Shown here: positions 1-8,015 of the stretch, piece by piece
Position numbering within the stretch: the stretch's first letter is position 1
How the letters are laid out: the number at the start of each line of letters is the position of its first letter
Assembly: GCF_000364705.1 (NCBI RefSeq)
Contig: NZ_AQOH01000181.1
Span: forward strand, 21,141-85,140
DNA length: 64,000 nt
From: Pseudomonas fuscovaginae SE-1
GTDB lineage: Bacteria > Pseudomonadota > Gammaproteobacteria > Pseudomonadales > Pseudomonadaceae
Direction of reading: 5' to 3'
Translations under genes and position numbers: made by a program
Notes under the pieces: model-generated
The model's input: only the letters and a program-made list of their open reading frames with translations
The model's database searches: none
What the model was told of the DNA's origin: nothing

Positions 1-594
1 GCGGTCAAGCAGGCCACCGGCTGGCTGGGGCCGATCCTGATGGTGCTGTTCCTGCTCAACATCATCAGCCACAACGCCCTCAACCTGTATGGCGCGGTGC
101 TGTCGATCGTCACCTCGATCCAGACCTTCGCCGGGCACTGGACGCCGAGCATCAAGGTGCGGGTGCTGCTGTCGGGGGGGATTCTGGCGGGCTGTTGCCT
201 GGTGGCGCTGGGCGCCTCGGCGGACTTCATCTCGCATTTCATCGGGCTGATCCTGGCGCTGCTGCTGGTGCTGGTGCCGTGGGCTTCGATCAACCTGATC
301 GACTTCTACATCATCAAGCGCGGGGAGTACGACATCGCTTCGATCTTCAGCGCTGACGGCGGGATCTACGGGCGCTTCAATCTGCATGCGATCGTGGCGT
401 ATTTCATCGGGATTCTGGTGCAGTTGCCGTTTGCCAATACGTCGCTGTATGTGGGGCCTTACGCCAATCTGGTGGAGGGGGCGGATCTGTCGTGGTTGGT
501 GGGGTTGGTGATCACATGTCCGCTGTACTACTGCCTGGCGACGCGGACTCGCAAGGAGCGGGTGAAGGCGGGGAGGTTGAGGATTGCCGACTGA
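1..594 (+). CDS. NCS1-family nucleobase permease, C-terminal part (5' end outside window)
   Basis: The reading frame is open from base 1 and ends at TGA 592-594. About 197 residues are visible, with several hydrophobic segments. The stretches NIISHNALNLYGA, the helix ending in ASINLIDFYIIKRGEYD, and the C-terminal basic tail fit the last helices of nucleobase:cation symporter-1 (CodB/PurP-like) inner-membrane proteins, which import cytosine, purines, allantoin or hydantoins by cation symport. The substrate cannot be told from this part. A strong terminator follows directly, so it is the last gene of its unit. Family is fairly sure; substrate is unknown. Confidence 0.85.
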   Translation, partial: AVKQATGWLGPILMVLFLLNIISHNALNLYGAVLSIVTSIQTFAGHWTPSIKVRVLLSGGILAGCCLVALGASADFISHFIGLILALLLVLVPWASINLIDFYIIKRGEYDIASIFSADGGIYGRFNLHAIVAYFIGILVQLPFANTSLYVGPYANLVEGADLSWLVGLVITCPLYYCLATRTRKERVKAGRLRIAD

Positions 595-615
595 CCTCTC
601 TGGTTGACGGAAAAG

Positions 616-651
616 GGGCGCCGGGGGTGGATATTCTGGGCGCCCTTTTTT
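616..651 (+). terminator. Rho-independent terminator of the NCS1 permease gene
   Basis: GGGCGCC (616-622) pairs perfectly with GGCGCCC (639-645), and a run of six T follows at 646-651. The A-run before the left arm can also pair with the T-run, so it may work in both directions. It lies 21 bases after the permease stop codon. Confidence 0.85.
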
Positions 652-1000
652 GATTGTGTACATATCCGTTTGCGCGTTTAGCTGATATTACGGTTTCGCC
701 CCTTACGGGCGAGTCCCTTTTGCCAAACGACGCAAAGGAACCAAAAGGTCTTGCCCCTCCATTGGCCCCTCGCTGCGCGAGGGGTTCCTTCGCTCTGGTC
801 CTGTTTCGAGAGCACGCCGTGACGGGCCATCCTCAAAGTGTTCCACTCTCTGCAACCAGGTGAAGAGCCTGATAGGTACGCTGCTTCCGCGCTGCAGGAA
901 GTAGAGACGAAAAACGCCTCTACTTTTCGTCCCGTGCCGATTACAGTCTGCGTTTTTCATGGATGCACCGCCCAGTCGCGGCTTCTCAGGGAAGCTTCTC
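652..1000. repeat. Intergenic segment with a probable dispersed pseudomonad repeat
   Basis: About 350 bases without a convincing gene. From about 690 to 840 the sequence (CCCCTTACGGGCGAGTCCC, then the AACCAAAAGG region, then CTCGCTGCGCGAGGGG) has short palindromes and matches my recollection of a non-coding repeat common in Pseudomonas intergenic regions, often mis-annotated as small proteins. Small ORFs here lack ribosome binding sites and are composition artefacts. The promoter for the downstream ATPase/HNH pair must lie here, but I see no clear -35/-10 pair. Confidence 0.4.
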
Positions 1001-3262
1001 ATGCAGTTGTTCGATCGCCGTTCCGTGCCTGTTCCCGAATTTTTTCAAAGCCGGGCGATGCAGGCGTCCCGCATGCAATTGAAAGAGTTCTTCGCCGAGG
1101 ACAAACGTGTCCGTGCCCAGACACGTCCCTCGTACCTTCGAGTCGAGCTGAGAGATGTCTCGCTGCTCCGCGGGCTGGACAGGCTGTTTCATGGCAAGTG
1201 CGCGTTTTGCGAGAGCTTGATGGGTATCACCCAGGAAACCTCTGTCTATCGCTTTCGTCCCGGCAGCAACGCCAGTCCCGCACAGAATGACGAGAATGAC
1301 CACCTGTACTACGCCTGGCTGGTCAATGCGTGGGAGAACCTCTACCCGATCTGCCGTGGCTGCCTGCCCGAGCGCCGCAACCATTTTCCAGTCGAGGGGG
1401 CCAGGGCGCCGATTCCCCATGATTTGCAGTTTTCGGCCTATGCCGAGGATCCCGAAGGGCTGTGGCGCGATCATCCGCCCAGGGAGACGAGCCTGTTGCT
1501 CGATCCGTGCGGGGATTGGCTGCCTCACTTGCATTTCGAGATTCACCCGTCGACCGGGACCCTCGCGACATTCAGCGATGCCGGTCTGGAAACCATACGG
1601 CACTTCAATCTCAATCGGCCCGAACTCAAGCAACGACGGGCCCAAAAGCTCGGTGAGTACATGGACGCGCTGGAGTTCCTGGTGCAGTCCCCAGAGCGCA
1701 GACCAGCCGACATCGAGGCATTGTTCGATTTCTCCTCCATGGAATTCGGTGGGCTGTGCCATCTGCTCTGCCTGCAGTTGGAGCCATTGCTCAAAGGCTC
1801 GTTCGGCGATGGCCGTTCGCTGAATCCGCAGCGTTTTGCCTCGGTTTTCATCGGCCGTGGTCGGCAAGCGCGAGGGCTGGCGGTCACGCTTGCGCAGGCC
1901 CTGGATGCCGAACGCCACGCGCCTTTGACCGAACAGGAACCACCGCTACCACGCCTGCAATCCATCGAACTGGAAAACTTCAAGGGGATCGAGCGCCTGT
2001 GTCTGTCCCTGCCGGCACAGTCCACCGGTTTCCAGCAGCCCGCCCTGTTGATCCTCGGAGACAATGCCGCAGGCAAGAGCTCGATCCTGGAGGCGACCGC
2101 GCTGGCCCTGTGCTCTTCCACGGCGCGTGGCAGGTTGCGGCTTGACCCGCGCAAGCTGCCGCTCGATCCACGGTTGATGGGGGGGGCTCGGACGATGGCG
2201 TCCAAGCGTGCGCAGGTCGTTCTGACGTTCGACGATTCGACTCGTCGAACGCTGACCATCAGCGGCCGGAGCTACCAATCGCAGGGGCAGGATGAACGGC
2301 CTCCGGTGTTTGCCTATGGCGCCTTTCGCCAGTATCTGAACCGTACGCGCGACTTCGGCGAGGCCCGATGGATCGTCAACCTGTTCAAGTCCGATGTGCT
2401 GCTGCCCAACCCGGAGAAATGGCTGCTGGGACTCGAACAACATGACTTCGATCAGGTGGTCAGGGCATTGCGCGAGGTGTTGTCGATCGAATCGGTGTTC
2501 AAGGTCATCGAGCGTGACGAGGCGGGCCGATCCCGCCGCTGCCATATTGTTACCGCCACCGGCCGTACGCCGTTGAGTCATGCATCATCGGGCTATCGCT
2601 CCATGCTGGCGATGGTCTGCGACATCATTCGCGGTCTGATGGACCGGACGCTCAACCCATCTTTCGAGGATCTGGAAAGCGCCCGCGCCGTGGTACTGAT
2701 CGATGAGGTGGAGGCCCATCTGCACCCGCGCTGGAAGATCCAGATCATGCGGGCCCTGCGGGCGGCCTTGCCGGAGGTCACCTTTATCGCCACCACTCAC
2801 GACCCGCTGTGCCTGCGCGGCATGCAGGAGGGCGAGGTGGTCGTCATGCAGCGGGTGCCGAGCGGCAAGCGGACAGATACCCAACTACCGGTCATGGTCG
2901 AGCAGGTGGTCCGCCTGCCGAATGTCAGCCAACTGACCGTGGAGCAACTGCTGACCTCGGATTTCTTCAGCCTGACCTCCACCGACCAGCCGGACACCGA
3001 GCGAGAGCTGGCCCACTTCGCTGACCTGCTGAGCGCCCGCGAGAGAGGCGAGCCGCTGACGGCTGCACAACAGGAGGCTTGGCGCAGTCTCGAACGTGAT
3101 ATCGCCGATGCCTTGCCGGTGGGCTCCACCGAAGTCCAGCGGCTGGTGCAGGAGGCCGTCGTCGAGTACCTGAAGAACCGGCGGCGGACCTCGGCGGATA
3201 ATCTCGCGCAGCTGCGCGTGGACGCCAAACAGCGCATCCTCGACATCCTGGAAGGACTCTGA
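1001..3262 (+). CDS. AAA/ABC-type ATPase with N-terminal degenerate HNH domain (PtuA-like, putative anti-phage)
   Basis: 753 residues from ATG 1001, preceded by AGGGAAG (988-994). The frame is open from an ATG at 959, but 1001 gives the better ribosome site and lines up with the N-terminus of the next protein (both have S-V-P-V-P near the start). Residues 60-130 copy an HNH fold: C67/C70 and C118/C121 are kept, as is W111-E-N113-L. However, the catalytic His of the E-H-Y-R-P motif is Arg84, and the Asn after the last Cys is gone. Residues 320-620 are an SMC/RecF-like ATPase: Walker A around K359, signature-like SSG 529-531, Walker B D568-E569 followed by H-L-H-P, and an H-loop at H600. Inferred role: the sensing and controlling ATPase for the downstream nuclease, as PtuA is for PtuB. 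Confidence 0.85.
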   Translation: MQLFDRRSVPVPEFFQSRAMQASRMQLKEFFAEDKRVRAQTRPSYLRVELRDVSLLRGLDRLFHGKCAFCESLMGITQETSVYRFRPGSNASPAQNDENDHLYYAWLVNAWENLYPICRGCLPERRNHFPVEGARAPIPHDLQFSAYAEDPEGLWRDHPPRETSLLLDPCGDWLPHLHFEIHPSTGTLATFSDAGLETIRHFNLNRPELKQRRAQKLGEYMDALEFLVQSPERRPADIEALFDFSSMEFGGLCHLLCLQLEPLLKGSFGDGRSLNPQRFASVFIGRGRQARGLAVTLAQALDAERHAPLTEQEPPLPRLQSIELENFKGIERLCLSLPAQSTGFQQPALLILGDNAAGKSSILEATALALCSSTARGRLRLDPRKLPLDPRLMGGARTMASKRAQVVLTFDDSTRRTLTISGRSYQSQGQDERPPVFAYGAFRQYLNRTRDFGEARWIVNLFKSDVLLPNPEKWLLGLEQHDFDQVVRALREVLSIESVFKVIERDEAGRSRRCHIVTATGRTPLSHASSGYRSMLAMVCDIIRGLMDRTLNPSFEDLESARAVVLIDEVEAHLHPRWKIQIMRALRAALPEVTFIATTHDPLCLRGMQEGEVVVMQRVPSGKRTDTQLPVMVEQVVRLPNVSQLTVEQLLTSDFFSLTSTDQPDTERELAHFADLLSARERGEPLTAAQQEAWRSLERDIADALPVGSTEVQRLVQEAVVEYLKNRRRTSADNLAQLRVDAKQRILDILEGL

Positions 3263-3265
3263 AGC

Positions 3266-4294
3266 ATGCGTGCCGTCAGTCGCGATAGCGTTCCGGTGCC
3301 CGATGCCATGTCGGGAGAAGAATCACCGGCGAAAAAGGAGCTGCAGAAACTCCAGGATTACTTCAAGGCGCCAAAGGGGGCGTTACCGACCTTTGCCGTC
3401 TACAAATCCGACAGCGTGAAGAAACAGCTGCATGAGTTGTTCCACGGCAAGTGCGCCTACTGCGAGAGCTTCTACTACGGCAGTGCGCCGGTGGATATCG
3501 AGCACTATCGGCCCAAGGGCCGTGTCTACGAAGAGCCGGACCATCCCGGTTACTGGTGGATCGCCATGGACTGGGAAAACCTGTTGCCCAGCTGCATTCA
3601 CTGCAACCGGCGCAGTGGGCAGGTAACGCCGACGTTATCGGCGAGCCTGGTCCGCCTGGTCAATGAAGACAAGGCGTTCAGCCGCTCTCGGGTGCTTCAG
3701 ACCGGCAAGCAGGACAGCTTTCCCATCCTCGGTCAGCGGGCTGTGGTGGGAGCCTCGGATTTTTCCGCTGAACAGGCATTGCTGCTGGATCCGTGCCGGG
3801 ACCAGCCTGAAGAGCATCTGCGGTTTCATGTCGACAGCGACAACCTGATTGGTCTGGTCCTGCCCAAGCCCCATGACAGTGGCGGGTTGACCCTGAGTGC
3901 CGGCGTGGCGGGCGTCAGGCCGGAGTTGCGCGGGGTGATCGAGCAGGCGCTGGCGGATGGGTTGAGCCTGCGAGGGGCGGTATCGATCCATGTCTACGGC
4001 CTGAACCGGCTCGGTCTGGTACAGGAGCGCACACGGGTACTGCGCCAGTTGGAGTTCCTGGAAATGCTGGCGGTGGAAATGGGGCTGATGGCCCAGGAGC
4101 TGGAGCCTGCCGGGCAGGCCGAGGGGGTCGAGAGTGAGGCGGCGCGGGCGCGCAGCGAGCGTATTGCCAGGCGACTGCGGTTTCTCCAGGAGCAGATACT
4201 GGGGGAGATCAAGACCATGGCCCGGCCCGAGGCGCCTTACTCGGCGATGGTCCGGGAGTGGCTGGAGGGGTTCAAGGAGCGCTTGCGTCGCTGA
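3266..4294 (+). CDS. HNH endonuclease, PtuB / TIGR02646-like (putative defence effector)
   Basis: 342 residues starting three bases after the ATPase stop, with GGAAGGA (3250-3256) as ribosome site inside the ATPase end, so the two are translated together. Zinc cysteines C63/C66 and C110/C113, the E79-H80-Y-R-P motif, W103-E-N105-L and N114 right after the last Cys form an intact HNH nuclease of the type found in Septu PtuB and the retron-Ec78 effector. The family role is cleavage of DNA or of tRNA in infected cells; here it is inferred. The remaining 220 residues are helical and unrecognised. It ends 4 bases from the convergent START gene. Confidence 0.85.
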   Translation: MRAVSRDSVPVPDAMSGEESPAKKELQKLQDYFKAPKGALPTFAVYKSDSVKKQLHELFHGKCAYCESFYYGSAPVDIEHYRPKGRVYEEPDHPGYWWIAMDWENLLPSCIHCNRRSGQVTPTLSASLVRLVNEDKAFSRSRVLQTGKQDSFPILGQRAVVGASDFSAEQALLLDPCRDQPEEHLRFHVDSDNLIGLVLPKPHDSGGLTLSAGVAGVRPELRGVIEQALADGLSLRGAVSIHVYGLNRLGLVQERTRVLRQLEFLEMLAVEMGLMAQELEPAGQAEGVESEAARARSERIARRLRFLQEQILGEIKTMARPEAPYSAMVREWLEGFKERLRR

Positions 4295-4298
4295 GGCC

Positions 4299-4925
4299 TC
4301 AGGGCGTATCCCGTACACCCTGGCGCTGCGCCACCGCCCGCAATGTCTTGAGGCTGACCATCGGCGCGTCGACCACGAACCGGTTGGCCAGCCAGGACGG
4401 AATGTCACCCGCCGGCTCGGCCTGCAACTGGTAGGTCACTTCGGTCTCGCCGTCAGCCTTGGGCCGCATCTGCCACAGGCCGCTCAACTGGCGCACGCGA
4501 ATCAGGCCAGTGACTGGCGGCAGGTAGTCGGGTGTCGCCTCCAGGCGGCGCACCAGGCTGCCGTCGTCGCCCTGTTCGGTGTGCACATGCAACACCATGT
4601 CCCGTGGTGCGGCGGGCCAGGGCAGGTCGGTGGTGAGGTAGACCCAGGTGTCGTCGCCGTCGTTCTTCAGCAGGCGCATCTCGGCACAGGCATACAGCCA
4701 TTTGCAGGCGACCCTGAGGTTTTCCTGCAGGTCGCGCAGAGTGGAGACGTCGGCCTTGATATCGGCCACGCCGCGAAAGCTCTGGTAGCGTGAACCCGGC
4801 ACCTGCGTCAGGTAGACCTTGATGCCGTCTTCCTCATGGGCCAGCCTCCAGTTTTCCGCCGCGGCCAGGGTGGTCGCACCCAGGCAGGCCGTTGTCAGGG
4901 CGATCACGGATAACAGGGTTTTCAT
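4299..4925 (-). CDS. START domain-containing protein, secreted
   Basis: 208 residues with a Sec signal peptide (MKTLL, hydrophobic core, cut near A-A-A-E at about 23). The rest reads as a START/lipid-binding domain: W-R-L-A-H-E-E-D-G-I-K-V-Y at the front, W-V-Y-L near the middle, P-W-P-A-A-P-R-D-M, and a C-terminal S-L-K-T-L-R helix. Such periplasmic proteins in pseudomonads bind a hydrophobic ligand; the ligand is unknown. GGAGG stands 6 bases before the ATG. It is transcribed alone. Confidence 0.85.
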   Translation of the reverse strand: MKTLLSVIALTTACLGATTLAAAENWRLAHEEDGIKVYLTQVPGSRYQSFRGVADIKADVSTLRDLQENLRVACKWLYACAEMRLLKNDGDDTWVYLTTDLPWPAAPRDMVLHVHTEQGDDGSLVRRLEATPDYLPPVTGLIRVRQLSGLWQMRPKADGETEVTYQLQAEPAGDIPSWLANRFVVDAPMVSLKTLRAVAQRQGVRDTP

Positions 4926-5031
4926 TCGCAGCCTCCGCAGACACCCGACGGTATGTTCAGGTCTGCCAGATATAACACGCGAACGCGAAGTTTATTCGAT
5001 GGCTTTGCGCGGTTGTGCTTCGGGAGGGGGA

Positions 5032-5066
5032 CACCTGTCGTCGCGAGCTGCGGGCGACGACAGGTG
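5032..5066 (-). terminator. Strong hairpin after the ABC importer operon
   Basis: A perfect 13-bp inverted repeat (5032-5044 with 5054-5066, arms CACCTGTCGTCGC and GCGACGACAGGTG) with a 9-base loop sits 15 bases past the stop of the ABC ATPase gene. There is no T-run, so termination is inferred from position and stability. Confidence 0.5.
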
Positions 5067-5080
5067 GGTGGGGCGGGGTA

Positions 5081-6235
5081 TCAGTGGCTGCCTGCTGCCT
5101 TGTTCAGGTCGCTTTCCTGCCACTCGGTGTAGACGCAGGCATCGGCGGTGGCCCAGCGCACGACGACCGAGTCACCGGCCTTGAGCGGCATGCCGGTGGC
5201 GGACAGGGCCTTGACGGTCATCGCCGTGCCGCCCTGGGTGACGACACTGCAGGTCTGGCTTTCACCGAGGAACAGCACCTCGCCGACGGTCGCCTTGACC
5301 TGGTTCCAGCCGGCGGCCAGGGGCTCGTTGGCGGCCTGTTCGAGGCTCAGGGCCAGGGCCTTTTCCGGGCGTACCATCAGCAGGATGTCCTGGTCGTTGT
5401 GCAGGCCCGAGGTCAGTCGGATCGACAGCGCCTGGCCCTCGAAACTGGCGGCCCCGTTGCCCTGGGCCTTGAGCCGCAGGAAGTTGGAGTTGCCCAGGAA
5501 CGAGGCGACGAAGGCGTTCGGCGGGTTCTGGTAGAGGTCGTAGCCGCTGCCCAGGCCGACGATCCTGCCGTGGCTGAAGATGGCGATGCGCTGGGACAGG
5601 CGCATGGCTTCTTCCTGGTCATGGGTCACGTAGACGATGGTGATGCCCAGGCGCCGATGCAGTTGGCGCAGTTCGTCCTGCAGGTCTTCGCGCAGCTTCT
5701 TGTCCAGCGCGCCGAGCGGTTCGTCCATCAGCAGGATGCGCGGTTCGTAGACCAGGGCGCGGGCGATCGCCACGCGCTGCTGCTGGCCGCCGGACAGTTG
5801 CGCGGGGCGGCGATGAGCAAACTTGTCCAGCTGGACCAGCTTGAGCATGGCGTCGACGCGCTTGTCCCGTTCGGCGGCATCCAGCTTGCGGATGGCCAGG
5901 GGGAAGGCAATGTTGTCGCGCACCGAGAGGTGCGGGAACAGCGAGTAGCGCTGGAACACCATGCCGATGTCGCGCTTGTGCGGCGGCACGTTGACCAGCG
6001 ACTTGCCCTCGACCAGGATTTCCCCGGAGCTGGGGCTCTCGAAGCCGGCCAGCATCGACAGGGTGGTGCTCTTGCCCGAGCCGCTGGAGCCGAGGAAGGT
6101 CAGGAACTCGCCGTCCTTGATGTCCAGCGAGATATTGTCCACCGCGGCGAAGTCGCCGTAGTGCTTGTTCAGGTTGCGCAGGCTGACCAGGGTGCGGTCG
6201 TTCTGTTGTGCGGAATCTTTGATCACGGCACTCAT
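5081..6235 (-). CDS. ABC transporter ATP-binding protein, PotA-like
   Basis: 384 residues from ATG 6235, chosen over the upstream ATG at 6271 because AGGAG stands 8 bases before it and the longer form would overlap the permease end. Walker A GSSGSGKST, Q-loop region G-M-V-F-Q-R, signature LSGGQQQR, Walker B LLMDEP and H-loop VTHDQEE are all intact, followed by a TOBE-like C-terminal domain. It energises the import system of the next three genes (spermidine/putrescine-type family). Last gene of the operon. The substrate is probably the compound broken down by the neighbouring island. Confidence 0.93.
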   Translation of the reverse strand: MSAVIKDSAQQNDRTLVSLRNLNKHYGDFAAVDNISLDIKDGEFLTFLGSSGSGKSTTLSMLAGFESPSSGEILVEGKSLVNVPPHKRDIGMVFQRYSLFPHLSVRDNIAFPLAIRKLDAAERDKRVDAMLKLVQLDKFAHRRPAQLSGGQQQRVAIARALVYEPRILLMDEPLGALDKKLREDLQDELRQLHRRLGITIVYVTHDQEEAMRLSQRIAIFSHGRIVGLGSGYDLYQNPPNAFVASFLGNSNFLRLKAQGNGAASFEGQALSIRLTSGLHNDQDILLMVRPEKALALSLEQAANEPLAAGWNQVKATVGEVLFLGESQTCSVVTQGGTAMTVKALSATGMPLKAGDSVVVRWATADACVYTEWQESDLNKAAGSH

Positions 6236-6254
6236 CTTGTCTACTCCTGGGCGC

Positions 6255-7064
6255 TCAGGCGCTGAGTTCATTGCGCCGACGCAGGGCGGCGGCTATCACC
6301 ATCACCAACACCGACAGGCCGATCAGCAGCGTCGAAGCGACGGCGATCACCGGAGTCAGGTCCTGGCGCAGGGTGGTCCACATTTTCACGGGCAGGGTCT
6401 GCAGGGTCGGGCTGGCCATCATCACGCTCAGCACCACCTCGTCCCACGACACCAGGAAGGCGAACAGGGCACCGGCGACCATGCCGGGGCGGATGGCCGG
6501 GAAGGTCACCTTGAACACCGCCTGCAGGCGCGAGGCGCCACAGATCACCGCGGCATCCTCGATCGACTGGTCGAACAGTTTCAGGGAGTTGATGATCGAG
6601 ATGATGGTGAAGGGCAGGGCGACGATCACGTGGCTGACCACGAAGGCGAACATCGTGCCGGTGTAGCCGAGCTTGAGGAACAGCGCATAGACCGCCACGG
6701 CGATGATCACCAGCGGCACGATCATCGGCAGGGTGAACAGCCCGTAGAGCATTTCACGACCGGGGAAGCGCCCGCGCACCAGGGCGAAGGCGGTCGGCAG
6801 GCCCAGCGCGACGGCGCAGACGGTGGTCAGCACGGCGACCTTGAGGCTGGCCAGGGCAGCGCTCATCCACTCCGGGTTGGAGAAGAACTGGCCGTACCAT
6901 TTCAGGGTCCAGCCCGGTGGTGGGAACACCAGCCACTGCGAGGAACCGAACGACAGCAGGACGATGAACACGATCGGCAGCAACAGGAACAGCGCGATCA
7001 GTCCGGTGGTGAGGTAGAGGCCCAGGCGCATGCGCCGGCTCATGGCATTCGGGGTCAGGAGCAT
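6255..7064 (-). CDS. ABC transporter permease, PotC-like
   Basis: 269 residues, six hydrophobic segments. The cytoplasmic E-D-A-A-x-x-x-G-A-S motif (E-D-A-A-V-I-C-G-A-S) that contacts the ATPase is present near residue 170. The start at 7064 has AGGT(AAG) 8 bases ahead; an ATG seven codons later is an alternative. It is separated from the upstream permease by 6 bases and pairs with it to form the heterodimeric channel. Confidence 0.93.
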   Translation of the reverse strand: MLLTPNAMSRRMRLGLYLTTGLIALFLLLPIVFIVLLSFGSSQWLVFPPPGWTLKWYGQFFSNPEWMSAALASLKVAVLTTVCAVALGLPTAFALVRGRFPGREMLYGLFTLPMIVPLVIIAVAVYALFLKLGYTGTMFAFVVSHVIVALPFTIISIINSLKLFDQSIEDAAVICGASRLQAVFKVTFPAIRPGMVAGALFAFLVSWDEVVLSVMMASPTLQTLPVKMWTTLRQDLTPVIAVASTLLIGLSVLVMVIAAALRRRNELSA

Positions 7065-7070
7065 GGCGGC

Positions 7071-8015
7071 TTACCTCGCATTGCTCGCGCCGACCGGGGA
7101 TTCCGGCTGGAGCTTCAGGTAGAAGTAGAACAGCACCAGGGTGATCAGGATCAGCAGGGCGGCGCCGGCGCTGGCCAGGCCCCAGTTGAGGAACGATTGC
7201 ACCTGTTGAATGATGAACTCCGGCAGCATCATGTTCTGCGCGCCGCCCAGCAGGGCCGGCGTGACGTAGTAACCCAGGGACATCACGAACACCATCAGCG
7301 CGCCGGAAAACAGTCCCGGACGGCACAGTGGCAGGAAGACCCGGAAGAAGTTGGTCCACGGGCTTGCACCACAGATGGAACCGGCCTGCAGGATCATCGG
7401 GTCGATGGCCTGCATGGTCGCCTGCAGGGGCAGGACGATGAACGGAATCATGATGTAGCTCATGCCGATCACCACGCCGGTCAGGTTGTGCACCATCTCC
7501 AGCGGTTGGTCGATGATCCCCAGGCCCATCAGCAGCTTGTTGATCACACCCGAGGCCTGCAGCAGCACCAGCCAGGAGTAGGTGCGCGCCAGCAGGCTGG
7601 TCCACATCGACAGCAGGACGATATTGAGCAGCCAGCGGCCCCAGCCCCGTGGTACCAGGGTGATCGCCCAGGCCAGCGGGAAGCCCAGCAGCAGGCTGAA
7701 CAGCGTGACCAGGCCGGCCACCGAGAAGGTGTTGAGCAGCACCCGTGCATACGCCGAGTTGGCGAACAGTTGCTGGTAGTTCTCAAGCCCCGGGCTAGGC
7801 TCCAGCACGCCGCGCAGCAGCAGGCCGATCAGCGGTGCGAGAAAGAACACGCCCAGGAACAGCAGGGCGGGTGCCAGGTTGCCGGCGCCTTTCCAGCGGC
7901 GGGCCAGGGAGGGAGAGTTGTTCATGACAGCCGCCTTGCCGGGGGCCGAGCCGGCGGCGCCGCTGGCGCCTCCGGTCGGTTGGGAGGAATGGGACGCCGT
8001 GGCGGCCATTTTCAT
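7071..8015 (-). CDS. ABC transporter permease, PotB-like
   Basis: 314 residues if started at ATG 8015, which overlaps the stop codon of the solute-binding protein gene as ATGA. The first 30 residues are Ala/Gly/Ser-rich and poorly ordered; an inner Met (M-N-N-S-P-S) after AAGGCGG is a second candidate. About six membrane helices follow, with the ATPase-contact motif ending S-I-C-G-A-S. Overlap with the gene before implies translational coupling. Confidence 0.9.
   Translation of the reverse strand: MKMAATASHSSQPTGGASGAAGSAPGKAAVMNNSPSLARRWKGAGNLAPALLFLGVFFLAPLIGLLLRGVLEPSPGLENYQQLFANSAYARVLLNTFSVAGLVTLFSLLLGFPLAWAITLVPRGWGRWLLNIVLLSMWTSLLARTYSWLVLLQASGVINKLLMGLGIIDQPLEMVHNLTGVVIGMSYIMIPFIVLPLQATMQAIDPMILQAGSICGASPWTNFFRVFLPLCRPGLFSGALMVFVMSLGYYVTPALLGGAQNMMLPEFIIQQVQSFLNWGLASAGAALLILITLVLFYFYLKLQPESPVGASNAR

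Noticed and set aside
654..863. Small + strand ORF before the ATPase gene
   Set aside because: No ribosome site, and its sequence follows a probable dispersed repeat.
5015..6265. Long + strand reading frame (416 codons) opposite the ABC ATPase gene
   Set aside because: Low-complexity shadow (G-Q-A-H-rich) of the real gene on the other strand; no ribosome site or family motif.
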